In this document: one piece after another, positions 7,872 to 15,586 of the stretch
Position numbering within the stretch: position 1 is the stretch's first letter
Layout: every line of letters begins with the position of its first letter
Assembly (NCBI GenBank): GCA_029861675.1
Contig: JAOTYV010000083.1
Coordinates: 1-15,586, forward strand
Direction of reading: 5' to 3'
DNA: 15,586 nt
Source: Alphaproteobacteria bacterium
GTDB lineage: Bacteria > Pseudomonadota > Alphaproteobacteria > UBA8366
Translations under genes and position numbers: made by a program
The notes under the pieces: generated by a model
The model's input: the letters and a program-made list of their open reading frames with translations, nothing else
The model's database searches: none
What the model was told of the DNA's origin: nothing

Positions 7872-9362
7872 TCAGTTCTGGTGGGGATCGTTGATCAGAT
7901 CGAGCGGATAAATCGGCCGACGTACGTTTTCGAAGTTGAGCTGGCCATAGTCCGACGTGCAAACGCCGGTGCCGGCGCATTCGATCACCTCCTTGGCAAT
8001 CGGCTTGAAGCCGGCGCGATAATGAATCCGGCTCTTTAGCATGAGATAGCGTTTCTCGGTCGGGTCGATGCCGAGGCTGAGCAGGCAGCCCTGATCGTTC
8101 GGCTCCTGATGCCGTGAAATGACGACAATTTCGACATTGCCCGTATCGAGCACGACGGTCGGCCCCATATCCATCAGGATGCCCGCCGACGCCGGGCCGC
8201 GATTGCGATACTTGCCGTCGGAAATCAGCTTCACCGTTCCCGTCACCGTTCGCGGCGCGCCCGTTCGCCCGATCGACGGCATGTCCACCTTGCCGCCGAG
8301 CGGCAGCGTGACCGTTGACCCGATCCCCGCTTCGATCATGGTTGCAACGGCAGCCGGATCGTGGATCGCAAATGCCGCCACATCCTCCAGACCCGCGTCG
8401 AGGATCGCGCCCAGCACGGTCATCGTATCCATCGTGCCGCCGGACGCCGCGTTGTCGTAATGGTCGAGCAGGACCACCGGCCCGTCGGTGATCGTCTTGG
8501 CACGGGCCATTGAGTCCTGCAGCGGCTCGATCTGGTAGACCCAGGCTTCGCGATTGTCCCATGCGCCATCGAGCAATTCGTCCCGCAACCGCGCCGCCAA
8601 TTCCGGATCGTTGTCGGTCACCACGACCGCGCTCAACCCCGCATTGCTGATATCCGCATGGGGAAAGCCGGTAAACAGGGTCGCCGCCATGGCCTCGCCC
8701 TGTTCCATCTCCCGGGCGCGCTCTTGTAGTTCGCTGTTGGGGAAGTCGTCGGTGCCTTGCCGCATCACATGCGGCAGCATCGGCCGGTTGCCCCATGCCA
8801 GCGTCGGCTGTGCTTCGCCCTTCAACAGTTTGATCAGCGGTTCGCCCGCGCGCATACCGGTCTCGTAGTTGTCGATATGCGGATAGGTCTGGAACCCGGC
8901 CAGCGTCGTCGAATTCTCGACGATCGCCGGATAGAGATTGGTATGCATGTCGAGGGCGCTGGCAATCGGAATACCGGGCGCGATCTGCCGCAGCCGTTCC
9001 AGCAGCGTGCCTTCGCCATCCTCCACGCTTTCGGTGACCATCGCCCCGTGCAGATCCAGCATCACCGCATCGCACCCCGCCGAGACGGCCTCGCAGATCG
9101 CATCGGTGATCGCGGCATAGGCGGCATCTTCGACCGGCCCGCTCGGCCAAGCCTGCGCCGCGATCGGCGTGACGACCTCATACCCTTCGCGTTCGGCGAG
9201 ATCGATATAGGCGCCCATCGCGGACCCGGTGCCCCTGTAGGCGTCATAAGCCTCCCGTCCGCGCGGCGGCAACGGGAAGCCGCGGGCAAACCGTTCGAGC
9301 GGCGTCGGCACCGGCGAGAAGGTATTGGTTTCGTGCTTCATCATCGCAATGACGACACGCAT
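7872..9362 (-). CDS. M81 family metallopeptidase, MlrC-like
   Basis: A 496-residue zinc hydrolase of the family named for MlrC, which cleaves the linear breakdown product of the cyclic peptide microcystin; most relatives have unknown substrates. The N-terminal catalytic domain starts MRVVIAMMKHETNTFSP (a strongly conserved family start), then LDLHGAM (His105), ALDMHTN (Asp138, His140) and YPHID (His162). The Asp-x-His and downstream His fit the zinc site of the family as I know it. The C-terminal half carries SGGTMDTM and the conserved MlrC C-terminal domain. The ATG at 9362 is chosen on the family start and on GGGAGAA 6-12 nt upstream; the frame runs further into repeat copy C but without similarity. 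It is the last gene after the transporter and GMC genes on the same strand, and is bracketed by inverted copies of the repeat. Confidence 0.93.
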   Translation of the reverse strand: MRVVIAMMKHETNTFSPVPTPLERFARGFPLPPRGREAYDAYRGTGSAMGAYIDLAEREGYEVVTPIAAQAWPSGPVEDAAYAAITDAICEAVSAGCDAVMLDLHGAMVTESVEDGEGTLLERLRQIAPGIPIASALDMHTNLYPAIVENSTTLAGFQTYPHIDNYETGMRAGEPLIKLLKGEAQPTLAWGNRPMLPHVMRQGTDDFPNSELQERAREMEQGEAMAATLFTGFPHADISNAGLSAVVVTDNDPELAARLRDELLDGAWDNREAWVYQIEPLQDSMARAKTITDGPVVLLDHYDNAASGGTMDTMTVLGAILDAGLEDVAAFAIHDPAAVATMIEAGIGSTVTLPLGGKVDMPSIGRTGAPRTVTGTVKLISDGKYRNRGPASAGILMDMGPTVVLDTGNVEIVVISRHQEPNDQGCLLSLGIDPTEKRYLMLKSRIHYRAGFKPIAKEVIECAGTGVCTSDYGQLNFENVRRPIYPLDLINDPHQN

Positions 9363-9378
9363 GACGGTTCTCCCGAAA

Positions 9379-9483
9379 CTGGAGCAAATTCCGAGCGAAC
9401 CGACCCGGTTCGCGACGACGTATTTGCACAAAACTAAAGAGTAGAGACCATTTCACTTGAGTCAATTTGAACAAGAAATGGCT
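9379..9483 (-). repeat. Interspersed hairpin repeat, copy C (inverted)
   Basis: The same unit on the opposite strand to copies A and B. Hairpin arms CCATTTC (9448-9454) and GAAATGG (9475-9481) enclose a 20-nt loop. The invariant core is at 9409-9427 (reverse complement). The second hairpin is perfect here: GCGAACCG (9395-9402) and CGGTTCGC (9406-9413) with a 3-nt loop. It spans almost the whole gap between the GMC stop codon (9483-9485) and the M81 start, ending just before the M81 ribosome binding site, so it would be transcribed as 5' leader or operon-internal spacer. Confidence 0.9.
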
Positions 9484-11096
9484 TAGCGCGCGCCGGCCAG
9501 GATCAAATCCGCGCCTTTTTCACCGATCATCAGCGACGCCGAGTTGGTGTTCGACGACGGCATGTTGGGCATGATCGAGGAATCGACGACCCGCAGATTT
9601 TCCATCCCGTGGACGCGCAGCTCGTAGTCGACCACATCCTGATCGCTGCGCCCCATCCGGCAGGTGCTGATCGGATGCCAGCAGGTCTGCGCCGACTGCC
9701 GTGCGTAATCCATCACCGCCTCATCGCTTTGAACCTCGGGGCCCGGCCGCACCTCGCGCACGATGAACGGCGCGATCGCCGGCTGCGACGCGATATTCCG
9801 GATCATCTTCATGCCGCGGAGCAAGACCTCCACATCCGTCGGATGGGTCAGGTAATTGGCGTTGATTTGTGGCGGATCGGCGGGGTCGCTCGATTGGATG
9901 TGCAGCGACCCGCGCGACTCCGGATACAACTGGAAAATGCCGAGCGCAAATCCGGAAAACGGATCGACTCCAATTTCCTTGCTGCGCGCATAGCGGTCCT
10001 TGCCGGACACCAGGGCGATCTGCAGCTTCATATCCGGATGCGGCACGTCGTCGCCGCTGCGCATGATCGCCTGTACGGTCGGCGCGGAGATCGACAGCAA
10101 TCCGTCGCGAAACACCAGATAACGCAGCAGCGCCATCGCGCCGCGAATCGGGCTGTTCAGGATATCGTTGATCGTGACCTTGGCGTTCGTCTCGTAGGTC
10201 ATGCGGCTCTGAATATGATCCTGGAGATTCTCGCCCACGCCCGGCAGGTAGTGCGCGACATCGATGCCGAACTTCTTCAGCACGTCGCCGTCGCCGATGC
10301 CAGACAATTCGAGCAGCTTGGGTGACACGATCGGCCCGGCCGCGAGAATAACGTCATGCCGCGCCTCGGCGATTCGGCGCTCTCCATCCTTTTCATAAAC
10401 GATACCGGCGGCGCGCTTGCCGTCCAGAAGGATCCGGCTTGCGAGCGCGTTCGTCCGGACCTCCAGATTCGGCCGCGACCGCGCGGGATGCAGATAGGCC
10501 ACCGCGGCGGAACAGCGCCGGCCGTTGCGAATTGAAAATTGCAGCCAGCTCGCCCCTTCGAATTTTTCGGCGTTGTAGTCCGGGTTCTCGAAAGTCCCGG
10601 TCTGCACGCTGGCGTCCAGAAAAGCGCGCGACAGCGGATCCCGGTAGCCGCCGTCGCTGACGGTGAGCGGCCCGCCCTTTCCGCGCCAGGCCGGATCGCC
10701 GCCGGGCCGGTCCTCGATCTTCTTGAAATACGGCAGGACATCGTCATAGCCCCAGCCGGGATTGTTGCCGTCACGCCAGTCGTCGAACCGATGCGCCGCG
10801 CCGCGCGCGTAGATCATGCCGTTGACGGAACTCGATCCGCCGAGCATGCGGCCGCGCGGCCAGTAGACATCCTGATCTTTCAGCTCCCGCTCCTTGTCGG
10901 TGCTGAACGGCCAGACGAATTTCGGATTGGTCAGCATGCGGCCGATGCCGATCGGCATGTGGACCCAGCGATGCTTGTCCTCACCACCGGCCTCCAGCAG
11001 CAGGACGCGGTAGCGCCCGTTCTCCGACAGCCGGTTCGCCAGAACGCAGCCGGACGATCCGGCGCCGACAATGATGAAATCGAATTCTTCCGCCAT
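9483..11096 (-). CDS. GMC family FAD oxidoreductase (choline dehydrogenase-like)
   Basis: A 537-residue FAD-dependent alcohol dehydrogenase/oxidase of the glucose-methanol-choline family. The N-terminal ADP-binding motif is [16 protein letters not shown] (about 10-25), followed by LLLEAGGED and the family signature [21 protein letters not shown]. The second signature [17 protein letters not shown] is present. The C-terminal catalytic block has [11 protein letters not shown] (His474) and [19 protein letters not shown] (Asn516/518), the His-Asn pair that deprotonates the alcohol. There is no signal peptide, so it is cytosolic. GGGGAAAG lies about 8 nt before the ATG. It is 64 nt after the dipeptide transporter ATPase and on the same strand, so is probably co-transcribed. 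Many family members are annotated betA, but nothing here links it to choline; the substrate is unknown. Confidence 0.93.
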   Translation of the reverse strand: MAEEFDFIIVGAGSSGCVLANRLSENGRYRVLLLEAGGEDKHRWVHMPIGIGRMLTNPKFVWPFSTDKERELKDQDVYWPRGRMLGGSSSVNGMIYARGAAHRFDDWRDGNNPGWGYDDVLPYFKKIEDRPGGDPAWRGKGGPLTVSDGGYRDPLSRAFLDASVQTGTFENPDYNAEKFEGASWLQFSIRNGRRCSAAVAYLHPARSRPNLEVRTNALASRILLDGKRAAGIVYEKDGERRIAEARHDVILAAGPIVSPKLLELSGIGDGDVLKKFGIDVAHYLPGVGENLQDHIQSRMTYETNAKVTINDILNSPIRGAMALLRYLVFRDGLLSISAPTVQAIMRSGDDVPHPDMKLQIALVSGKDRYARSKEIGVDPFSGFALGIFQLYPESRGSLHIQSSDPADPPQINANYLTHPTDVEVLLRGMKMIRNIASQPAIAPFIVREVRPGPEVQSDEAVMDYARQSAQTCWHPISTCRMGRSDQDVVDYELRVHGMENLRVVDSSIMPNMPSSNTNSASLMIGEKGADLILAGAR

Positions 11097-11160
11097 GTAT
11101 AGAGACTTTCCCCTTACTCAAATTCGCAATAGCGACCGTGCGGCGGCCACGCCTAGCATG

Positions 11161-12186
11161 TTACCCCGTCGCCTCCGACTCTTCCGGAAAATAGCATGCC
11201 GCCCGATGACCCAATTCGGACGCCTCGTCCAATGCCGGCGGCGCGCCCGCGCAAATATCCTGCACCTTCCAGCAGCGGTTCCGAAACCGGCAACCGGAGG
11301 GCGGGTTGGCGGGGCTGGGTACCTCGCCTTCAAGAATGATGCGCTTGCGCTTGCGCGCGCCGGAAAAATCGAGCGACGGCTCGGCGGACAGCAACGCCTT
11401 GGTATAGGGATGGCGCGGACGGTTGTAGACCTGTTCTTCGTCGCCGATTTCGACGATGCGGCCGAGATACATGACCGCGACCCGGTGCGACATATGGCGC
11501 ACCACCGACAGGTCGTGGGCGATGAAGATATAGGCGATGCCGAAGCGTTCCTGAATTTCCTCCAACAGATTGACGACTTGCGCCTGCACCGACACGTCGA
11601 GGGCGGACACCGGCTCGTCGCAGATCAGCACTTCGGGATTGAGCGCCATGGCACGCGCGATACCGATGCGTTGACGCTGGCCGCCGGAAAATTCATGGGG
11701 GTAGCGGTCCGCGTGTTCGCCGCGAAGGCCGACGCTCTCCAGCAATTCGCGAACCCGGGCCGGCCGTTCGGACCGGGGCACCAGGTCGGGATGGATGACC
11801 CAGGGTTCGCCGATGATATCCTCAACCCGCATCCGTGGATTGAGCGAGGCGTATGGGTCCTGAAAGATCACTTGAATCCGCCGTCGCATCTCTTTCAGTT
11901 CGGCTTCCGATGCCGTGAAGATGTCGTGACCGTGAAACAGCGCCTCACCGGCAGTCGGTTCCTCGAGTCGCAGCAACGTGCGGGCGACGGTCGACTTGCC
12001 GCAGCCGCTTTCGCCGACCAATCCCATGGTCTCGCCGCGCCGCAGCTCGAAGCTCACATCATCGACCGCGCGAATGACGCCGGACTGCCGCCGCAAGGCA
12101 AGGCCGCTGCCGATCGGAAAATGTTTCACCAGGCCGCGCACTTCCAGAATCGGCCGGTCGCCGCCGGTGTTCGCGTCAGCGCTCAT
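11161..12186 (-). CDS. Dipeptide/oligopeptide-type ABC transporter ATPase, F-type
   Basis: A 341-residue ATP-binding subunit of the Opp/Dpp class. It shows Walker A GESGCGKS (58-65), Q-loop VIFQDPYASLNPRM (typical of DppF/OppF), signature FSGGQRQRIGIARAMAL, Walker B LICDEPVSALD and switch His in IAHDLSVV. The C-terminal oligopeptide domain ends with the Cys-containing GCRFRNRCW...C motif, which in relatives binds an iron-sulphur cluster. The ATG at 12186 overlaps the upstream ATPase gene by 11 nt (ATGAGCGCTGA), implying coupled translation; the frame extends 95 codons further upstream but only as overlap with that gene. It pairs with the D-type ATPase as the heterodimeric motor for the two permeases. 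The substrate cannot be read from the sequence. Confidence 0.95.
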   Translation of the reverse strand: MSADANTGGDRPILEVRGLVKHFPIGSGLALRRQSGVIRAVDDVSFELRRGETMGLVGESGCGKSTVARTLLRLEEPTAGEALFHGHDIFTASEAELKEMRRRIQVIFQDPYASLNPRMRVEDIIGEPWVIHPDLVPRSERPARVRELLESVGLRGEHADRYPHEFSGGQRQRIGIARAMALNPEVLICDEPVSALDVSVQAQVVNLLEEIQERFGIAYIFIAHDLSVVRHMSHRVAVMYLGRIVEIGDEEQVYNRPRHPYTKALLSAEPSLDFSGARKRKRIILEGEVPSPANPPSGCRFRNRCWKVQDICAGAPPALDEASELGHRAACYFPEESEATG

Positions 12187-13171
12187 TGAACACAGCCTCC
12201 GCGTGATGACACTCGGCGAGCCTTCCCGGGACCACGGCAACCGGCGACGGCGCTTCCGCGCGGCATTGGTCGGTGGCGAAGCGGCAGCGCGGATGGAATG
12301 CGCAGCCCTGCGGTATCCGCGCCATATCCGGCGGCGACCCGACAATCGGCCGCAGCTTTTGACCCTTGCCCAGCGCCTGCGGCACGGAATCCAGCAAGGC
12401 CAGCGTATAGGGATGGGCCGGCCGTCCCAGCACATCCCGGACCCGGCCGCTTTCGACCACGCGGCCCGCATACATCACCGCCACCTGATCGGCGACATCG
12501 GCGACGACGCCCAAATCATGAGTGATCAGGACAATTGCCATGCCGGTCTCCTCGCGAAGGTCTTCCAGCAATTCCATGATCTGCGCCTGCACCGTCACAT
12601 CCAGCGCCGTGGTGGGCTCGTCGGCGATCAGCAAGTCCGGCCCGAGCGCGATCGCCATGGCGATCATGACCCGCTGGCGCATGCCGCCGGAAAACTGATG
12701 CGGGTAGTCTTTCGCCCGGTTGGCCGGGTCGGGGATACCGACACGCGCCAGTAGATCGATCGCGCGCGCGTCCGCCTCGCCGCCGGAATGCGCTCCATGC
12801 GCCCGGAACTGTTCGGCGATTTGCCAGCCGACGCTGAACACCGGGTTAAGCGAGGCCAGCGCATCCTGAAACACCATGGCGATTTCCTGCCCGCACAACC
12901 GGCGCCATTGGTGTATCGGCATGGCCAGAACGTCCTCGCCCTTGAAGCGAATTTCGCCACCCGTGACGAAGGCCGGCGGTGATTGCAGCAGGCGCATGAT
13001 CGCCGACGCGCTGACGCTCTTACCCGACCCGCTTTCGCCGAGCACGGCTGCCGTCTCGCCGGCGACGACACGGAAACCCGCGCCATTGACCGCATGAACG
13101 ATTTCGCGGCCGGTCCGGAATTCGACCTGCAGATCGGTGACTTCAAGCAATGGCGCGGCACCGTCAGTCAT
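12176..13171 (-). CDS. Dipeptide/oligopeptide-type ABC transporter ATPase, D-type
   Basis: A 331-residue ATP-binding subunit. Motifs are Walker A GESGSGKS (45-52), Q-loop [22 protein letters not shown] (typical of DppD/OppD), signature [16 protein letters not shown], Walker [13 protein letters not shown] and switch [11 protein letters not shown]. The C-terminal oligopeptide domain carries GCAFHPRC followed by a further Cys. Its start overlaps the end of the permease C gene by 8 nt (ATGACTGA), and its own stop overlaps the F-type ATPase start by 11 nt. The tight B-C-D-F order is the standard Dpp/Opp operon layout, here without the binding protein. Confidence 0.95.
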   Translation of the reverse strand: MTDGAAPLLEVTDLQVEFRTGREIVHAVNGAGFRVVAGETAAVLGESGSGKSVSASAIMRLLQSPPAFVTGGEIRFKGEDVLAMPIHQWRRLCGQEIAMVFQDALASLNPVFSVGWQIAEQFRAHGAHSGGEADARAIDLLARVGIPDPANRAKDYPHQFSGGMRQRVMIAMAIALGPDLLIADEPTTALDVTVQAQIMELLEDLREETGMAIVLITHDLGVVADVADQVAVMYAGRVVESGRVRDVLGRPAHPYTLALLDSVPQALGKGQKLRPIVGSPPDMARIPQGCAFHPRCRFATDQCRAEAPSPVAVVPGRLAECHHAEAVFNER

Positions 13172-14114
13172 CGGTGTCTCTCGGCGCTTCCAGCCGCCAG
13201 CGCTGCACCGGATCGGTGACGATGCGGAGCCAATTCGACAGGACGTTTGCCGACAGCGTGGCCATCATGATGGCGACGCCCGGCAGAAAGGCCAGCCACC
13301 AGGCCTGGTTCAAATAGTTGCGGCCCTGCGCCACCATCAAGCCCCAGGTGATTTCCGGCGGCTGTATGCCGATGCCGAGAAAACTGAGTCCCGATTCCGC
13401 CAGCATGACGATGGCGAAATCGACGGTCATGATGGTCAGCAGCGTCGGCGCGACCACCGGGGCGATATGACGACTCAAAATATGAAAACGGCTGCCGCCC
13501 AGCGCGCGCGCCGCGTCGACGAAGACCCTTTCCCGGATCTCCAGCACTTCGGCGCGGGTCACGCGGAGGTAGACCGGCAACCGGGTTATCGCCAGCACGA
13601 TCACCAGATTCCCGACCCGGGGTTCGAGCACGTACAACACCACGACCGCCAGCAGCAGCGACGGGAAACTTTGCACGATGTCGGCGAACCGCATGATGAC
13701 ATGGCCGATGCCGCGGCCGATATAACCCGCGATCAAGCCGAGAACGCCGCCGAACACCATCGCCAGGATCACCGCCGTCAGCGCCACCGACAGGGTATTG
13801 CGGCTGGCGACGATGAGACGCGCCAGCATGCTGCGCCCGAGCGCGTCGCTGCCGAGGACCATCATCCAACCTTGCTCGAGCGACCCCGGCGGTAGGTTGC
13901 GGGCGCGCAGGTTGAGCGCGTTCGCCGCCTTGCCGAACAACTCCGGTCCGAACAGGAAACAGAGGACGAGCAGGACGATCCACAGCGCTGCTGCCAGCGC
14001 AAACCGATCGCGCATCAGCAAGCGCCACCACGGCAGGCGCTGGCGCAGGATGATGGCTTCCTGTTCCGCGGTCGCCGCGGCCAAAACCGGCGCTATTCCC
14101 TTGTCGCCGCTCAT
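13164..14114 (-). CDS. ABC transporter permease, DppC-like
   Basis: A 316-residue inner-membrane permease. After a short cytosolic N-terminus comes the OppC-type first helix (about 37-57). The substrate-channel domain opens with LGSDALGRSMLARLI, a class signature. The coupling EAA loop is at about 188-209 (RAEVLEIRERVFVDAARALGG), and the C-terminal half has LSFLGIGIQPPEITWGLM, typical of DppC. The ATG at 14114 overlaps the permease B stop as ATGA, so the two are translationally coupled; the longer open frame (to 14351) only overlaps the permease B gene. It forms the transmembrane heterodimer with permease B. Confidence 0.95.
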   Translation of the reverse strand: MSGDKGIAPVLAAATAEQEAIILRQRLPWWRLLMRDRFALAAALWIVLLVLCFLFGPELFGKAANALNLRARNLPPGSLEQGWMMVLGSDALGRSMLARLIVASRNTLSVALTAVILAMVFGGVLGLIAGYIGRGIGHVIMRFADIVQSFPSLLLAVVVLYVLEPRVGNLVIVLAITRLPVYLRVTRAEVLEIRERVFVDAARALGGSRFHILSRHIAPVVAPTLLTIMTVDFAIVMLAESGLSFLGIGIQPPEITWGLMVAQGRNYLNQAWWLAFLPGVAIMMATLSANVLSNWLRIVTDPVQRWRLEAPRDTDD

Positions 14115-15028
14115 TGGTGACGGATGCGCGGATCGAGCGCCACATACAGCAGATCGATCACGATGTTGAGCATGAAGATGGCCGTCGCGGTGACCATGAT
14201 CGACGCCTGGACGACGGGAAAATCGCGCTGAATGACCGCATCGACCATGAGCTTGCCGACTCCCGGCCAGCCGAACACGGTCTCGACGATGACCGCGCCA
14301 TTGATCAATCCCACCGCCAGGTCGCCCGCGACCGTCACGATTGAAAGGCACGCATTACGCAACGCGTGAACAAAGATAACCGATCGTTCGCTGACGCCCT
14401 TGGCGCGCGCGGTTTTGACATAAGCCGACGACAGCGCCCCCAGCATGGCGCCGCGCACCACCTGCACCAACAGGCCGAACGGCCGCAGCATCAGCACCGC
14501 AATCGGCATGATCCAATACGGAAATCCGCCCAGTCCCGAGGTCGGCAGCCAGCGGAGACTCACCGCGAATAGGAGGATTCCTGTTATCGCCACCCAGAAA
14601 TCGGGCGCGCTGGCCCCCGCCAGCGACGCCATGCTGCCTATTCGGTCGAACACCCCGCCCGGCCGGTAGGCGGCGATCGCGCCGACCAGCACGGCGAGCC
14701 CGATCGCCAGCACCATGGTCAGCCCGGCGAGTTTCAGCGTGGTCGGATAGGCTTCAAGCACCAGTTCCATGGCGGGTCGCTGCTTGCGCATGGAATATCC
14801 CAAATCGCCGCGGGAAACGTCCTCGAGGAAACTGAAGAATTGCTCGATCGCCGGGCGGTCGAAGCCGTGCTTGTGCGCGAATTCCTTGCGGGTCTCCAAC
14901 GACGCGTCGATCGGCAAAAACAAATTGGTCGGATCGCCGGTCAGACGGGCCAGGAAGAACACCGCGAGAACCAGGCCGATCAACGCGATCGCGCTGTGCA
15001 ACGCGCGGCGCCCGAGATAGGCCGTCAT
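14111..15028 (-). CDS. ABC transporter permease, DppB-like
   Basis: A 305-residue inner-membrane permease with the class start (YLGRRALHSAIALIGLVLAVFFLARLTGDP pattern; first helix about 10-28). The region HKHGFDRPAIEQFFSFL...GDLGYSM matches the periplasmic segment of DppB/OppB. Further helices are at about 97-120, 135-158, 171-192, 225-247 and 275-297, and the EAA loop (SSAYVKTARAKGVSE) at about 200-214. A G-rich ribosome binding site (seven Gs and CGGA) lies just before the ATG, preceded by a small hairpin (AGCAC/GTGCT, 15044-15056). It begins 38 nt after the dioxygenase stop and is the first transporter gene of the operon in the window. Confidence 0.95.
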   Translation of the reverse strand: MTAYLGRRALHSAIALIGLVLAVFFLARLTGDPTNLFLPIDASLETRKEFAHKHGFDRPAIEQFFSFLEDVSRGDLGYSMRKQRPAMELVLEAYPTTLKLAGLTMVLAIGLAVLVGAIAAYRPGGVFDRIGSMASLAGASAPDFWVAITGILLFAVSLRWLPTSGLGGFPYWIMPIAVLMLRPFGLLVQVVRGAMLGALSSAYVKTARAKGVSERSVIFVHALRNACLSIVTVAGDLAVGLINGAVIVETVFGWPGVGKLMVDAVIQRDFPVVQASIMVTATAIFMLNIVIDLLYVALDPRIRHQ

Positions 15029-15066
15029 CTATCCGCCCCCCCAAGCACGGTGTGCTGCATCGCCCA

Positions 15067-15586
15067 TCATCCGTCGAAGAAGGGCCGGCCATGATCGCGG
15101 TGCCAGATGCGCATCAGGTGCCGGCGCTTTTGCGGATCGGGATTGTCGGTAAAATCGGAGCGATGATGCAAGCCTTCCAGATTGTTGTAGAAAAAGATCT
15201 GACCTCGCTCCAGGGCGAACTCCACTGCGAGGTTTTCCCGCTGGATGATATCAACCACGGCGTCCAGTGCGGCATCGCCCTCGGCGTCCACCGGTTCCTG
15301 CATCTTGGCGTAACCGCCGCGGATCTTATTGCCCGAATAGCGGCATTGCAGCCGCGCGCCGTCATAGGTCAGGGCGGGCGCGATCAAGACGCCCGGCTCG
15401 CCCGGCGGCTGAATGCCCTGGCGGTCGTGGTAATACGGCCGGTACAACCGGTCGAGCAGATCGGGATGCGCCCGCCGGAGCGCGTTGTGCAGGCTGTAAA
15501 CGCTGCAATACTGGCTGAGGCCGCCGGACATGGCCGGATGCACGCAAAGCAGGCTGGAGAATTCCGGCCGCGCGATATTACCTGAA
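15067..15586 (-). CDS. TauD/TfdA-like Fe(II)/2-oxoglutarate dioxygenase, N-terminus cut off
   Basis: The frame is open through the right window edge (first whole codon at 15585), so about 172 C-terminal residues are seen and the N-terminal half is missing. Visible family blocks are LLCVHPAMSGG, SVYSLHNALRR..PDLLDRLY, YHDRQGIQPPGEP and the C-terminal GQIFFYNNLEGLHHRSDFTD followed by RRHLMRIW. In the family the His after NN....(L)H is the distal iron ligand and the Arg in RRHLxRxW binds 2-oxoglutarate; the first His-x-Asp/Glu of the iron site would lie outside the window. Known members hydroxylate substrates such as taurine, chlorophenoxyacetates or betaine-like compounds with O2; the substrate here is unknown. 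An internal Met exists at 15531 but homology continues upstream of it. It lies first in the visible part of the transporter operon. Confidence 0.85.
   Translation of the reverse strand, partial: SGNIARPEFSSLLCVHPAMSGGLSQYCSVYSLHNALRRAHPDLLDRLYRPYYHDRQGIQPPGEPGVLIAPALTYDGARLQCRYSGNKIRGGYAKMQEPVDAEGDAALDAVVDIIQRENLAVEFALERGQIFFYNNLEGLHHRSDFTDNPDPQKRRHLMRIWHRDHGRPFFDG

Noticed and set aside
9483..11096. Naming the GMC gene betA (choline dehydrogenase)
   Set aside because: The family is too broad and no betaine pathway genes lie nearby; only the family level is supported.

Overview
The window looks like chromosomal DNA of an alphaproteobacterium. It is GC-rich and codes on both strands. The protein families present (a Rhizobiales/Rhodospirillales-type Cys-repeat exported protein, small alphaproteobacterial hypothetical proteins, an M81/MlrC-type hydrolase beside a dipeptide-type ABC transporter, a short-loop RecQ) point the same way. 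Order and genus cannot be fixed from this sequence. There are no RNA genes, CRISPR arrays, integrases or recognisable insertion sequences.

Layout. (1) 36-1839 holds small accessory genes: a 46-residue Lys/Ala/Pro-rich protein, an 87-residue hypothetical protein and a secreted protein of seven C-x10-C repeats, all on the + strand. A membrane-anchored 124-residue protein converges on them, and a hairpin terminator lies between. (2) 2087-5612 (minus) is a translationally coupled pair: an Old Yellow Enzyme-type flavin oxidoreductase and a molybdenum hydroxylase large subunit (CoxL/XdhB-like, AYRGNGR active-site loop). The FAD and 2Fe-2S partner subunits are not in the window. (3) 5777-7744 (+) is a RecQ helicase, divergent from the oxidoreductase pair. 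(4) 7872-15586 (minus) is a probable catabolic operon read right to left: TauD-like Fe(II)/2-oxoglutarate dioxygenase (cut by the window edge), dipeptide-type permeases B and C, ATPases D and F with overlapping stops and starts, a GMC flavoprotein, and an M81 (MlrC-like) metallopeptidase.

The uptake genes and the oxidative and hydrolytic enzymes together suggest import and breakdown of a peptide-like or amide-bearing small molecule. The solute-binding protein is not visible and may lie upstream of the dioxygenase. This pathway idea is inference.

The least expected feature is an interspersed repeat of about 105 bp present three times (1987-2090 and 7742-7847 direct, 9379-9483 inverted). Each copy has a hairpin with a 20-nt loop, a 19-nt invariant core and a second hairpin region, and each copy touches a stop codon. 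Two inverted copies bracket the M81 gene, and two direct copies bracket the oxidoreductase-recQ block. I recognise no named family for it, so it is the best candidate for something undescribed here.
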